From: an uncultured Angelakisella sp.
GTDB taxonomy: Bacteria > Bacillota > Clostridia > Oscillospirales > Ruminococcaceae
DNA: 62,692 nucleotides
Direction: 5' to 3'
Assembly: GCA_910585525.1 (NCBI GenBank)
Contig: CAJUFR010000007.1
Location: forward strand, 1-62,692
This document shows positions 9,618 through 18,428 of the stretch, piece after piece. Position 1 is the stretch's first letter. The number at the start of each line of letters is the position of its first letter. Position numbers and translations under genes: made by a program. Under the pieces are notes generated by a model, which searched no databases, was not told the DNA's origin, and worked only from the letters and a program-made list of their open reading frames with translations.

Positions 9618-12600
9618 ATGGCAAATGAGCTGCAGCCATTGTCGCTGCTCTTTCAAAATAGATTATTCCGGATACCGGACTATCAGCGGGGTTATGCATG
9701 GCTGCAGCAGCAGTTGGTGGATTTTTGGGATGACCTTGTAAATCTTCAGACTGATCGGTATCACTATACAGGCCTCCTGTCCCTTAAGCCTCTAAAAGGC
9801 AAGGAGACCATCAGTTGGGGTGAAGATCTGTGGCTGGTCGAGAACGGATATAAGCCTTGCCATATAGTCGATGGTCAGCAGCGCATTACCACGTTCGTCA
9901 TTCTCTTGAACGAGATTGTGGGATTCGTGCGCAGCTTGGATGAGAACAAGGGCAAGTCTGATAAGGAAATCACGCTGGGGTATGAAACGGTCGAAGAGAT
10001 CGTCTCAAAATACATCTGCCGAAAAAGACCACCGAATGGAGTAGTAACAACATACCTTTTTGGTTATGAGGTCGATAATCCCAGCGCGGAATACATGAAA
10101 TATAAGGTGTTCGATGAGCCGTATTCCGGTGCAGTGAATGAGACCTACTATACAAAAAATCTGAAGTTTGCAAAGAACTTTTTTGCGGAGAACATCAGAA
10201 AGCTATATGAGAAGTCCGGAGAAGGCGGACTTGAGGCAGTAAATACTCTGTACAAGAAGCTCACCCAGCGCCTGATGTTTAATCTCCATGAAATCGACGA
10301 TGATTACGATGTGTTTGTAGCTTTCGAGACCATGAACAATCGTGGTAAGAAGCTGACGAATCTTGAATTGTTGAAAAACAGACTGATCTATTTGACCACG
10401 CTTTATGATGATGAGGTGTTTGACGAGAAGGACAAGTCTGCCCTCCGTAAGAAGATAAATGACGCTTGGAAGGAAGTCTACTATCAGCTTGGTAGGAACA
10501 AGAGTGTTCCTCTTTCCGATGATGACTTTTTGCGTGCCCATTGGATTATCTACTTCAGGTATTCCCGTAAACGTGGCGATGACTACATCAAATTCCTGCT
10601 AAGCAAGTTCTCTTCAAAGGGCATATTTGAAAAGGCACCCGTTCTGGTTGAGACAGAGGCCGAGTCGGTTATCAGCGATGATGTCACTGATGCAGAAGAC
10701 ACGGAAGTTACTGAAACAGAAGAACAGGAAATCATAGAGGTATCCAAACTCCAGCCAAAAGAAATTGAGGACTATGTCAATAGCCTCAAAGATATGGCGA
10801 AGTACTGGTATGACACATATTTCCCATTTGAAAGTGTTAATCTTACTCCTGAAGAGCAAAAACGAGTCGATAGGCTTAACCGTATCGGCATCGGACATTT
10901 CAGGCCGCTGGTTACTGCGGTCATTAGTCGGCGGGATATTTCTGCGAACAGCAGAGTTAAAATCTTTGAAGCAGTTGAGCGCTTTATCTTTGTTGCATTT
11001 CGCTTGGGTAATTTTAATGCATCCTATGGCAGCAGTGATTATTATCGAGCTGCACGTCAGGTGTATGTGAAAGAAACGGATGTGGATGAGCTCTGCAAAG
11101 AGATATATGACAGGACAACGAACGATATCGATTTTGCCACGCAGAACTTTGTCACCAGAATTGAGAAATATTTTTCTACAGGGAATGGCTACTACGACTG
11201 GAACAGTCTGCGATACTTCTTTTATGAATATGAGGCTAAGTTGGCAGAGAAAAATAATATAGATCGTTTCTGCACGTGGTCAATGTTTACAAAGTCCGAG
11301 AAGGATAAAGTGTCTATCGAGCATATTCTCCCTCAGACACCGACGAAGTATTACTGGCGTAATATGTACCGGCAGTTTAAGGATTCAGAAATCAAGATGC
11401 TTTCCGGAGCACTTGGGAACCTTCTGCCGTTGTCTCAGAGCGTAAACTCGGCTTTGCAGAATGATAGTTTTGAGGATAAGAAGCATTCCAAAACCACAGG
11501 ACGTCGCGGGTACGAGAATGGATCTCACTCAGAGATAGAGGTATCCAAGCTGCAGGATTGGACTGCATTTGAGATATACAGCAGAACTGAAAAGCTCCTC
11601 GTTTTCATGCAGGAACGATGGAACCTGCAATTCGACGAAGAACAGTTGGAAAAGCTGATCGGCATTTCGTTCGTCAAAGATGGACGAGAAATCCCGGAGG
11701 AGTTGGAGGAAGTATCGGCAAACGTACCGGAATCCGAAGAAAGTGCAGAAGGCTCCGGAGATGATCAAAAACTACAATTCTGGATAGAATTCGTAAACTA
11801 TGCTTATGAGCACGGCAGATCAAGTGATATAGCAAAACAGAAAGCTGCTGGTCGTACATATTACGATGTGCACATAGGCGCGAACGGTTATCACTTATTC
11901 TTTTCTATTCCCTATGGTAAACGAATCAAGATGGGCATCTACACCTATAATGTGGATACCTATAACCGTCTGAAGGAATTAAAAGACCAGATTGAGGCCG
12001 AATTTGATGAGAACCTAAATTGGGAATACTCAAAATCGACAGGTACAACACGTTCCATCGTTATTGAGGAGAAGGCTGATGTATTCAATCCAGCAGAGCA
12101 GCCGAAAATATTTGATTGGATCATCGACCATTTTGACCGGATCACGACAGCGTTATCTATGGCCGGAGAGCATCTCAGTATAAGCGGTGATTCCTCTGAA
12201 ACGAGGTTTGAGCTCAGAAAACGTTACTGGACGTATGCCCTAACACAAATCCATGAGGCTCATGGTAATCCTGGCTCTTTCAGCAATGTAAATCCGAGTA
12301 CGGACAATTGGATAAACGGCTTCTTTGGCATTGGAGGTTTCTACCTCTGCTGTGTTGCGAATTTTGACTCTGCACGTTCAGAGGTCGTATTTGCCAGAGC
12401 GGAGAGATCAGAGAATAAAGCAGCGTTTGATGCTCTTTACCAGCATAAAAGCGAGATTGAATCGAAGCTGGGAACGGAGCTTCAGTGGAACCGTGGAGAT
12501 GATATCAAATCCTCAAAGGTATTTATTCAGCTTGATAACGTGAGCATTGAAAACGAGGATGACTGGCCGCAGATGGCAAAGTTCCATGCAGAATGGTCAA

Positions 12601-12650
12601 AGAAGTTCTACGATTTGATTGTGCCGTATATAACGGTAGATTGGCAATAG
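9618..12650 (+). CDS. GmrSD-like type IV restriction protein (DUF262-DUF1524-DUF4268)
   Basis: A 1010 aa multidomain protein. The N-terminal DUF262/ParB-like NTPase domain shows IPDYQRGYAW (about 18-27) and VDGQQRITT (about 85), the signatures of GmrS. The middle DUF1524 nuclease contains IEHILPQ (about 570) followed by GNLLPLSQSVN, an HNH-type motif like GmrD. An acidic linker precedes a C-terminal DUF4268-type domain (LQFWIEFVNYAYE, about 715 onward). GmrSD enzymes use NTP to cut glucosylated or otherwise modified phage DNA. The start has a good ribosome-binding site (gttggaggg). It sits 40 bases after mrr, so two candidate modification-dependent enzymes are adjacent. Confidence 0.88.
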   Translation: MANELQPLSLLFQNRLFRIPDYQRGYAWLQQQLVDFWDDLVNLQTDRYHYTGLLSLKPLKGKETISWGEDLWLVENGYKPCHIVDGQQRITTFVILLNEIVGFVRSLDENKGKSDKEITLGYETVEEIVSKYICRKRPPNGVVTTYLFGYEVDNPSAEYMKYKVFDEPYSGAVNETYYTKNLKFAKNFFAENIRKLYEKSGEGGLEAVNTLYKKLTQRLMFNLHEIDDDYDVFVAFETMNNRGKKLTNLELLKNRLIYLTTLYDDEVFDEKDKSALRKKINDAWKEVYYQLGRNKSVPLSDDDFLRAHWIIYFRYSRKRGDDYIKFLLSKFSSKGIFEKAPVLVETEAESVISDDVTDAEDTEVTETEEQEIIEVSKLQPKEIEDYVNSLKDMAKYWYDTYFPFESVNLTPEEQKRVDRLNRIGIGHFRPLVTAVISRRDISANSRVKIFEAVERFIFVAFRLGNFNASYGSSDYYRAARQVYVKETDVDELCKEIYDRTTNDIDFATQNFVTRIEKYFSTGNGYYDWNSLRYFFYEYEAKLAEKNNIDRFCTWSMFTKSEKDKVSIEHILPQTPTKYYWRNMYRQFKDSEIKMLSGALGNLLPLSQSVNSALQNDSFEDKKHSKTTGRRGYENGSHSEIEVSKLQDWTAFEIYSRTEKLLVFMQERWNLQFDEEQLEKLIGISFVKDGREIPEELEEVSANVPESEESAEGSGDDQKLQFWIEFVNYAYEHGRSSDIAKQKAAGRTYYDVHIGANGYHLFFSIPYGKRIKMGIYTYNVDTYNRLKELKDQIEAEFDENLNWEYSKSTGTTRSIVIEEKADVFNPAEQPKIFDWIIDHFDRITTALSMAGEHLSISGDSSETRFELRKRYWTYALTQIHEAHGNPGSFSNVNPSTDNWINGFFGIGGFYLCCVANFDSARSEVVFARAERSENKAAFDALYQHKSEIESKLGTELQWNRGDDIKSSKVFIQLDNVSIENEDDWPQMAKFHAEWSKKFYDLIVPYITVDWQ

Positions 12651-12673
12651 TCCACTCAGGACAAGGAGCACTG

Positions 12674-13132
12674 ATGGCAAATTTAAATTCTGAGAATCCG
12701 CACGTCGGACGCAAGTTCCAAGAATTTGTGCAAACGATTCTCAAAGAAAAATATAATACATATTTTGAGCAAGAAGCAGCAATCCCTATCGGCAGACCGC
12801 CAAAGGAACACAAGTTTGATCTTGCCAATGCTGACAGGTCTATCGTGGCTGAATGCAAATGTTATACGTGGACTGATTCCGGGAATGTTCCGAGCGCAAA
12901 GTTGATGGGCTTGGACGAGGCTGTATTTTACTTTGGCTTTCTGCCTTCTGGGACAAAGAAGCTGCTTTGTATGAAAAAAGCAGTGTTTTGTGGCAAGCAG
13001 GAAACACTGGCTGAGTATTATGTTCGAGCACATGGGCATTTGCTTGAAGATGTCTCTGTAATAGAAATTTCTGATGATGGAACAATCAAGATTGTCAGAG
13101 ATGGATCATCGATCCCAGCAGAGGCATATTAG
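12674..13132 (+). CDS. Small PD-(D/E)XK nuclease-like protein
   Basis: A 152 aa protein. The pattern KFDLANADRSIVAECKCYTW (about residues 48-67) fits a D...ExK nuclease core, with a preceding acidic residue in the N-terminal helix (FEQEAA). The family is not named with certainty; it resembles short restriction-endonuclease-like proteins found next to DUF262 proteins. ATG 12674 follows caaggag at a normal distance; the longer open frame upstream overlaps the previous gene and is not needed. It lies 23 bases after the GmrSD-like gene and may be an accessory nuclease of it. Confidence 0.6.
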   Translation: MANLNSENPHVGRKFQEFVQTILKEKYNTYFEQEAAIPIGRPPKEHKFDLANADRSIVAECKCYTWTDSGNVPSAKLMGLDEAVFYFGFLPSGTKKLLCMKKAVFCGKQETLAEYYVRAHGHLLEDVSVIEISDDGTIKIVRDGSSIPAEAY

Positions 13133-13218
13133 GGCTATGACGGTGAAATCCCATGCACTTGCGGAGCTGTCAAAGGTTGAGGCGATTTAATGCTTGATAA
13201 TATGAATGGAGAAAATGC

Positions 13219-14571
13219 ATGGTTTTTAATACATTTATAAAATGTCAGGTTTGCGGAAGCATTACCAGAGTTCGATTACAGGTTGGATGGCAAGAAGAAC
13301 ATCCTATTGTTGTGGCTTGCGGTAAATGTGGTACTTCCTTATCTGGCAGCGTTAAGATAGGACAAGACCGACCGGGGCTAAAGTTTTCTTTTGACAATGC
13401 GGATGAAATCCCGGATGCTGAAGCTGATTACATGGTTGAATGCTCTGGTGAATTTCCGACCGTGAAACAAGGCAAAGCAGCGGAGTTGGAAGAAGTCGTC
13501 ATTACTCCGTTTATCCGCTATATGAATCGTATGAAGACGGATGATTCATATGAGCAGTTCGGAAAAGCGGTATCACAGCTTAATGCAACAGAAAAGAAAT
13601 GGAAGAGCTATAAAAGAATCATTGACCTCTTCAGAAGTAATAGTGAATACCTTGTTCAGGAGATACAAAAGGAATTCTCCGGACAATACTTTCAGTGCAG
13701 AGATGAGTCTGAGGTATTGAGAGCTGTTCATATGATTGAGGTTCATGGGTTTTATTCTGCACTCAAAAAAGATATCTTGGATAATCTCTCTTTTAGTGCA
13801 GGAATTATGAAACTGGACTCTGTTCAGCTGAAGAGCTTAGTAGACTTCTTAAATTCACATGATGGTTATCATCTTGAGGAGCTACAGGATTTGATATATA
13901 AGGTCTATGATGATTTTATAAGAATATACCAGCGCCTCATTCCTGCTCTCGCTTTACAATATTGCAAAGATGATTCTTTTGATTTTGAAGTTGAAGGCTC
14001 GACAACAAGTAGCTTTGATAGTGTAAAACAGTTCTATTTGGATGTTTATGAAGCCCTTGGTAATTTGCTTGTTATCCCGGTCGCTCTTAATAACATAAAA
14101 TACAGGGCTGACGCGAATTCGATGAATCCTTTGGAAAAGAATGTATCTTCTTTAGAGGATTATATAAAGCTCCCAAAGGCATCAAGGTATCATTTTTGCT
14201 TGAACACAGAAGTCTATACCGATTTCTTGGATGTTGTAGTAAATGCAAAACTGAGAAATGCGATTGGACACAATGATGTTGAATATGACGCGGTGAGTCA
14301 GGTTATTACTTACATTCCAAATCCAAAAGACAGAACCATAAAGAAAACGGAATACCTTCTCGAATTTGAAAATGAAGCGATGCACATGTTTCAGGCCTTA
14401 TTGGGTGTTTCAGAATACCTGTATCGACTAAGAGAACTTTCTCTTATGTATGATGGCAAAATACCACTTATGGTTCAGGAAAGAACAAACTGGCCAAAGA
14501 AGATAGGACGTAATGATCCATGTCCATGCGGAAGCGGAAAAAAATACAAATTCTGTCACGGGAAGAATTAA
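13219..14571 (+). CDS. Zinc-ribbon / HEPN-like / SEC-C protein, candidate abortive-infection effector
   Basis: A 450 aa protein with three visible parts. The N-terminus has a four-cysteine zinc ribbon (CQVCGS ... ACGKCGTS, about residues 9-38). A long helical middle region follows. Near the end, KLRNAIGHNDVEY gives R346-x4-H351, the catalytic motif shape of HEPN RNases. The last 20 residues, GRNDPCPCGSGKKYKFCHG, are a textbook SEC-C zinc motif. HEPN RNases in defence islands usually act as RNA-cleaving toxins, and SEC-C can bind partners or nucleic acid. A role in phage defence is my inference from motif and location. The ATG start has ggaga seven bases upstream. No antitoxin gene is adjacent. 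Confidence 0.6.
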   Translation: MVFNTFIKCQVCGSITRVRLQVGWQEEHPIVVACGKCGTSLSGSVKIGQDRPGLKFSFDNADEIPDAEADYMVECSGEFPTVKQGKAAELEEVVITPFIRYMNRMKTDDSYEQFGKAVSQLNATEKKWKSYKRIIDLFRSNSEYLVQEIQKEFSGQYFQCRDESEVLRAVHMIEVHGFYSALKKDILDNLSFSAGIMKLDSVQLKSLVDFLNSHDGYHLEELQDLIYKVYDDFIRIYQRLIPALALQYCKDDSFDFEVEGSTTSSFDSVKQFYLDVYEALGNLLVIPVALNNIKYRADANSMNPLEKNVSSLEDYIKLPKASRYHFCLNTEVYTDFLDVVVNAKLRNAIGHNDVEYDAVSQVITYIPNPKDRTIKKTEYLLEFENEAMHMFQALLGVSEYLYRLRELSLMYDGKIPLMVQERTNWPKKIGRNDPCPCGSGKKYKFCHGKN

Positions 14572-14756
14572 GGTTTAGACGATGGGATTTTAGACCTATT
14601 CCGTCAGAGCAAAGTCTTGAAGCGGTTGGCAAATCTGTGTGTTTGCATATTATAAGTAGGAGCAAGGCCTTTGACCTGTTTCTGAGAACGGACAAGGGTA
14701 AAAATCGGTGCGTTTTTAGGCAAAACTACGCTTTGATAAATTCCCGCGAACGACCG

Positions 14757-14834
14757 CAAATATTTGACATCAATCTGGAGCAATCGAGCCATGTGGAGTG
14801 CGTTGCCCTACTGTCCAAACCGGGAGAGGAATGA
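14757..14834 (+). pseudogene. Remnant of an RlmD-type 23S rRNA methyltransferase C-terminus
   Basis: The last codons of a short open frame read SSHVECVALLSKPGEE and stop. That matches the closing strand of RlmD/RumA-like uracil methyltransferases, whose C-termini carry T-HVE-VVLLSR-type sequences. Nothing upstream resembles the rest of the enzyme; about 185 bases of featureless sequence separate it from the SEC-C gene. I infer that the island replaced or invaded the upstream part of an rlmD-like gene. The match is short, so confidence is limited. Confidence 0.4.
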
Positions 14835-14847
14835 TTTATTTGCAGAA

Positions 14848-14893
14848 AAAAGTCAGGCATTTTGGGACACGCTCCCCAAAACGCCTGACTTTT
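14848..14893. terminator. Bidirectional hairpin terminator
   Basis: A 19 bp stem with one mismatch (arms 14848-14866 and 14875-14893) around an 8-base loop, with A-rich sequence on the left and a T run on the right. It can terminate both the rightward remnant/island transcript and the leftward mnmA operon. Confidence 0.85.
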
Positions 14894-14947
14894 CCCTGTG
14901 TGCAGCAAAGGCCCTGCCGCAGGCTGTAGCACCGCCAGCGGCGGCCG

Positions 14948-16021
14948 CTACCCCAATATCCTCCCCCCGCAGGCCACCACGTCCCCCGTGTACACCACCA
15001 GCGCCTGGCCGGGGGTCACCGCCCGCTGGTGCTCCCGGAACCATACCCGCAGCTTCCCGTCCCCCAGCAGGATGGCTTCTCCCTCCGCCATCCCCTGAGA
15101 ATACCGGATCCGCGCCGTCACCGGCGTCAGCGTCTCCAGCGCCTCCCGGGGCAGCGAGGTGAACCGCAGGTCCCCGGCGATGACCTCCTGCCGGTAAAGG
15201 AGTTTTTCGTCCTCCACCAGCGTCACCGTGTTCCTCTCCGGGTCGATGCTGCTGACGAACATGGGCCGCCCCAGGGCGACGCCCAGCCCCTTCCGCTGGC
15301 CGATGGTATACCTCCCGATGCCCTGGTGCTCCCCCAGGGGCTTCCCTTCCCGGTCCACGAACTGGCCTTTTTTGGGGGTCTCCCCGGTGTACCGCTCCAG
15401 GAAGGCGGCATAGTCCCCGTCCGGCACGAAGCAGATGTCCTGGCTGTCCCGCTTTTTGGCCACCGGCAGGCCGCTCTCGCTGGCAAAGGCCCGGATCTCC
15501 TCCTTGGTGTAGTCGCCGCAGGGCAGCAGAAGCCGCTCCAGTTCCGGCTGGGTCAGGGTGTAGAGGAAATAGCTTTGGTCCTTTTTGAGGTCCTTCCCCT
15601 GGCGCAGCAGCCACCGGCCGGTCTTTAACTCCCGGGCGATACGGGCGTAGTGGCCGGTGGCGATGTGGTCGATGCCCAACTCCGCCGCCCGGCGGAGGAA
15701 GGCCCCGAACTTCAGGTAACGGTTGCAGAGGATGCAGGGATTGGGGGTCTGCCCCTGGCGGTAGGCGCCGATGAAGGGCTCCACCACCTCCCGGCGGAAA
15801 AGGTCCTTGTAGTTGAACACGTAGTGGGGGACCCCCAGCTTTTGGCAGACCGCCTGGGCGTCCCGGACGTCATCGATGCCGCAGCAGCGGGAATCCTGGG
15901 TCTCCTCCTCCCACAGCTTCATGGTGGCCCCGATGACCTCGTAGCCCTGCCTTTGCAGCAGCCAGGCGGCCACCGAACTGTCCACCCCGCCGCTCATCCC
16001 CACCAGAACTTTTTTATTCAT
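14948..16021 (-). CDS. mnmA: tRNA-specific 2-thiouridylase MnmA
   Basis: A 357 aa enzyme that thiolates U34 of tRNA-Lys, -Glu and -Gln. The N-terminal PP-loop is GMSGGVDSSVAAWLL. The two catalytic cysteines lie in NPCILCNRYLKFG (about residue 100) and DSQDICFVPDGDY (about 198). The C-terminal domain has the usual GQRKGLGVALGRPMFV and RYSQ-type motifs. Length is normal. It is the last gene of a three-gene leftward operon: its ATG overlaps the stop of the small membrane gene upstream. It ends near the hairpin at 14848-14893. Confidence 0.96.
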   Translation of the reverse strand: MNKKVLVGMSGGVDSSVAAWLLQRQGYEVIGATMKLWEEETQDSRCCGIDDVRDAQAVCQKLGVPHYVFNYKDLFRREVVEPFIGAYRQGQTPNPCILCNRYLKFGAFLRRAAELGIDHIATGHYARIARELKTGRWLLRQGKDLKKDQSYFLYTLTQPELERLLLPCGDYTKEEIRAFASESGLPVAKKRDSQDICFVPDGDYAAFLERYTGETPKKGQFVDREGKPLGEHQGIGRYTIGQRKGLGVALGRPMFVSSIDPERNTVTLVEDEKLLYRQEVIAGDLRFTSLPREALETLTPVTARIRYSQGMAEGEAILLGDGKLRVWFREHQRAVTPGQALVVYTGDVVACGGRILG

Positions 16022-16256
16022 CTCCGCCCCCCTGATCCATCTTTTTGCGCAGATACCACCGCAGCACCAGGACCGCCGCCACCAACGCCAGGGTGAACAC
16101 CGCCCGGACCTGGATGCTCAGGTACCAGGGGGCGGACTGCATAGCGTAGAGGCCCGGGCGGGTTTTGTAGTCGTAAAAGGTATAGATGCTGCTGCCCAAA
16201 AACACCCCGACAAAGGACCAGACGGCGATGCCCAGAAGGTCATACAGCTTTTTCAT
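16014..16256 (-). CDS. Small two-helix membrane protein
   Basis: An 80 aa protein with two hydrophobic segments (LLGIAVWSFVGVFLGSSIY and VFTLALVAAVLVLRWYL) and a charged C-terminal tail (RKKMDQGGGDE). It is not a recognised family. It is tightly packed: its ATG overlaps the end of the threonine aldolase gene by 4 bases (ATGA), and its stop lies inside the mnmA start. That supports a real, translationally coupled gene. No function can be assigned. Confidence 0.75.
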   Translation of the reverse strand: MKKLYDLLGIAVWSFVGVFLGSSIYTFYDYKTRPGLYAMQSAPWYLSIQVRAVFTLALVAAVLVLRWYLRKKMDQGGGDE

Positions 16257-17284
16257 GCAAGCAGAGCCTCCAGGCAGTCGGCCACATAGGCCAGGTCCTC
16301 CCGGGTGACGTCGTGGTTGGTGACGAAGCGGAACTCCCCGGCGGAGACGCCGTTGATCTTGATCCCCCGCTCCAGGAGTTTTTCCGGCAGGGCCCGGATG
16401 ACCTGGTCGGGGCGCTGGACGGTGAAGAACACCATGTTGATCTGGATGCCGTCGGCCTTGACCTGGACGCCGGGTATCTTGGCGATGCGCTGCCGGAGCC
16501 AGGCGGCGTTTTGGTGGTCTGTCTCCAACTGCCCCGGCATCTCGGTGAGGGCCAGGATGCCGGCGGCGGCCAGGATGCCGCACTGGCGCATGGCGCCGCC
16601 CAGGATCTTCCGGTTCTTCCTGGCCCGGGTGATAAACTCCCGGCTCCCCGCCAGCATCGAGCCAACCGGGGCGCAGAGGCCCTTGGAAAGGCAGAACATC
16701 ACCGAATCGGTGCACTTCGCCACCTGGGCGGCGGGGACCCCCAGGGCCACGGCGGCGTTAAAGAGCCGGGCCCCGTCCATATGCACCATCAGGCCGCGGG
16801 CCTTGGCGGCGGTGTAGATGGCCTCCATCTCCTCCAGGGGGACCACCCGGCCGGTGGCCAGGGCGTTCTCCACGCAGAGGAGGGTGGTGGGGGGACAGTG
16901 GAGGTCATCCTCCCGGATGGCCTTTTCCAGCAGATGGGGGTGGATGATATCGTCCGGGCTGTCCACCGGGTCCAGGGTCACCCCGGACAGGACAGCGGAG
17001 GCCCCTACCTCGTGGACCAGGACGTGGGCGTTGCGGCCGCAGATGACGGCGTCCCCCCGCCGGGTGTGGGTCATGATGGCCAGCTGGTTGCCCATGGTGC
17101 CGGAGGGGACAAAAAGGGCGGCTTCCTTGCCGGAAAACTCCGCCGCCAGCTGCTCCAGGCGGTTGACGGTGGGGTCGTCACCATAGACATCGTCCCCCAC
17201 CGGGGCCTCGGCCATGGCCCGGCGCATCTCCGGGGTGGGTTGGGTGACGGTGTCGCTGCGGATATCGATGATACGGTCCATCAT
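16253..17284 (-). CDS. ltaE: Low-specificity L-threonine aldolase
   Basis: A 343 aa PLP enzyme of the beta-eliminating lyase/threonine aldolase family, cleaving L-threonine or allo-threonine to glycine and acetaldehyde. The N-terminus (IDIRSDTVTQPTPEMR) and the GDDVYGDDPTVN block are diagnostic. The PLP lysine is in SVMFCLSKGLCAPVGS (about residue 200), and the cofactor aspartate is in HMDGARLFNA. The start has aggaggcg about 8 bases upstream. It is the first gene of the operon with the small membrane gene and mnmA; no functional link with mnmA is apparent. Confidence 0.92.
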   Translation of the reverse strand: MMDRIIDIRSDTVTQPTPEMRRAMAEAPVGDDVYGDDPTVNRLEQLAAEFSGKEAALFVPSGTMGNQLAIMTHTRRGDAVICGRNAHVLVHEVGASAVLSGVTLDPVDSPDDIIHPHLLEKAIREDDLHCPPTTLLCVENALATGRVVPLEEMEAIYTAAKARGLMVHMDGARLFNAAVALGVPAAQVAKCTDSVMFCLSKGLCAPVGSMLAGSREFITRARKNRKILGGAMRQCGILAAAGILALTEMPGQLETDHQNAAWLRQRIAKIPGVQVKADGIQINMVFFTVQRPDQVIRALPEKLLERGIKINGVSAGEFRFVTNHDVTREDLAYVADCLEALLA

Positions 17285-17504
17285 AAGTAAAACGCCTCCT
17301 GAAAGATTGGATAAGACAAGGATACCGCATCCGGCGGAAAAAGTCCAGTGGGAAACGGTATCCTCCCGGGGGATATCTATGGAAGCGGTCCCCGATAAAA
17401 ATTCCCGCCAGGCGCCTCCCCCGGTTGTAATCGGGGCGGGCAGCCGTTATAATGGAAGCAGCGCAGACCGGCCCATAACGAACAGAGGATGGATGTGATC
17501 GCTG

Positions 17505-18182
17505 GTGGAACACAAGAACATGGTGCTGACCCCCGCCGACCGGCTGGTACTGGAGGCCTACGGCAACCTGCTGGACGGCCTTGCCCAGTACCTGGGGGAC
17601 GGCTATGAGATCGTCCTCCACAGCCTGGAGGACCTGGAGCGATCGGTGGTGAAGATCGTCAACGGCCACCACACCGGCCGCACGGTGGGGGCCCCCATCA
17701 CCGACCTGGCCCTTTCCATGCTGGCCCGCATCACCCAGCAGGAGGGCGCCCCGGCCATCTCCTACTTTACCCAGAACCGCAAGGGGGAGCCGCTGAAGGC
17801 CGCCACCATCGCTATCCAGGGGGAGAACAGGCGGATCATCGGCCTGCTCTGTATCAACTTTTATCTGAACACCCCCTTTGCCCAGGTGCTGGCCGCCTTC
17901 ACCCCCCCGGCGGCGGCCCCGGTACGGGTCATCGAGACCTTTGGGGAAAACACCGCCGAACTGGTGGAGGAGGCGGTGACCCGCACCCGCCTCCAGGTGG
18001 ATACCCAGGCCGCCATCCCCGTGTCCATGAAGAACCGCCAGGTTGTGGCCATCCTCTACCGCCAGGGCATCTTCAACATCAAAAACGCCGTGGACCTGGT
18101 GGCCGCCGCCATGGGCATCTCCAAAAACACCGTCTACCTCCATCTGCGGCACATCAAGGAAGAACTCGCCCAGCTGGATTGA
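17505..18182 (+). CDS. YheO/DauR-type transcriptional regulator (PAS-like plus HTH)
   Basis: A 225 aa cytoplasmic regulator. The N-terminal YheO-like PAS domain (about residues 10-120, with YEIVLHSLEDLERSVVKI and NFYLNTPF) is followed by a C-terminal helix-turn-helix (about 178-215, IKNAVDLVAAAMGISKNTVYLHLRHI). DauR, a member of this family, controls D-arginine catabolism. This gene is followed by a terminator and then a ridA-aminotransferase-symporter operon, so amino-acid-responsive control of that operon is likely (inference). The GTG at 17505 is used here; ATG 17520 is an alternative since the ribosome-binding site is weak. Confidence 0.8.
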   Translation: MEHKNMVLTPADRLVLEAYGNLLDGLAQYLGDGYEIVLHSLEDLERSVVKIVNGHHTGRTVGAPITDLALSMLARITQQEGAPAISYFTQNRKGEPLKAATIAIQGENRRIIGLLCINFYLNTPFAQVLAAFTPPAAAPVRVIETFGENTAELVEEAVTRTRLQVDTQAAIPVSMKNRQVVAILYRQGIFNIKNAVDLVAAAMGISKNTVYLHLRHIKEELAQLD

Positions 18183-18189
18183 CAGAAAA

Positions 18190-18216
18190 AGCGCCGGCAA
18201 ACCGGCGCTTTTTTTG
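18190..18216 (+). terminator. Rho-independent terminator of the YheO-type gene
   Basis: An 8 bp GC-rich stem (AGCGCCGG/CCGGCGCT) with a CAAA loop followed by eight T residues, directly after the regulator stop codon. Confidence 0.92.
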
Positions 18217-18253
18217 CCCTCCCGGCGGGAATGCTATCCATTTGATAAAAAAT

Positions 18254-18310
18254 ATGAAAAATTTTTCATCGAATTAGCCAATAGAATAAAATATATTTTA
18301 TTGCTATAAT
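18254..18310 (+). promoter_or_regulatory. Promoter with two palindromic operator candidates upstream of ridA
   Basis: An AT-rich island in GC-rich surroundings. A perfect 16 bp palindrome lies at 18254-18269 (ATGAAAAATTTTTCAT). A perfect 18 bp palindrome lies at 18285-18302 (AATAAAATATATTTTATT). A consensus -10 TATAAT follows at 18305-18310. The second palindrome covers the -35/-10 spacer and no good -35 is visible, the picture expected for a regulated promoter. The upstream YheO-type regulator is the obvious candidate ligand. Confidence 0.65.
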
Positions 18311-18428
18311 GGTAGCAGAACGGTGCCGCGGAAGCGGCACAGGAGAGGAGGCCCCGGTCACCGGGGCTGGTGTGTGGCCCGTTTTTCCCGTTGGCGGGAG
18401 GGCGGGCAGAATGAAAGGAGGGTTTTCC

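Larger units (their letters stand above)
1..14834. other. AT-rich defence island
   Basis: All genes from the left edge to about 14.57 kb lie on the + strand and use visibly more A/T-ending codons than the GC-rich genes that follow. Six of the eight are recognisable restriction or nuclease families: type I R-M, Mrr, DUF262/DUF1524, PD-(D/E)XK and a HEPN-like protein. The composition change is abrupt at about 14.9 kb. No integrase or flanking repeat is visible, and the left boundary lies at or outside the window start. I infer a horizontally acquired defence island. Confidence 0.8.
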
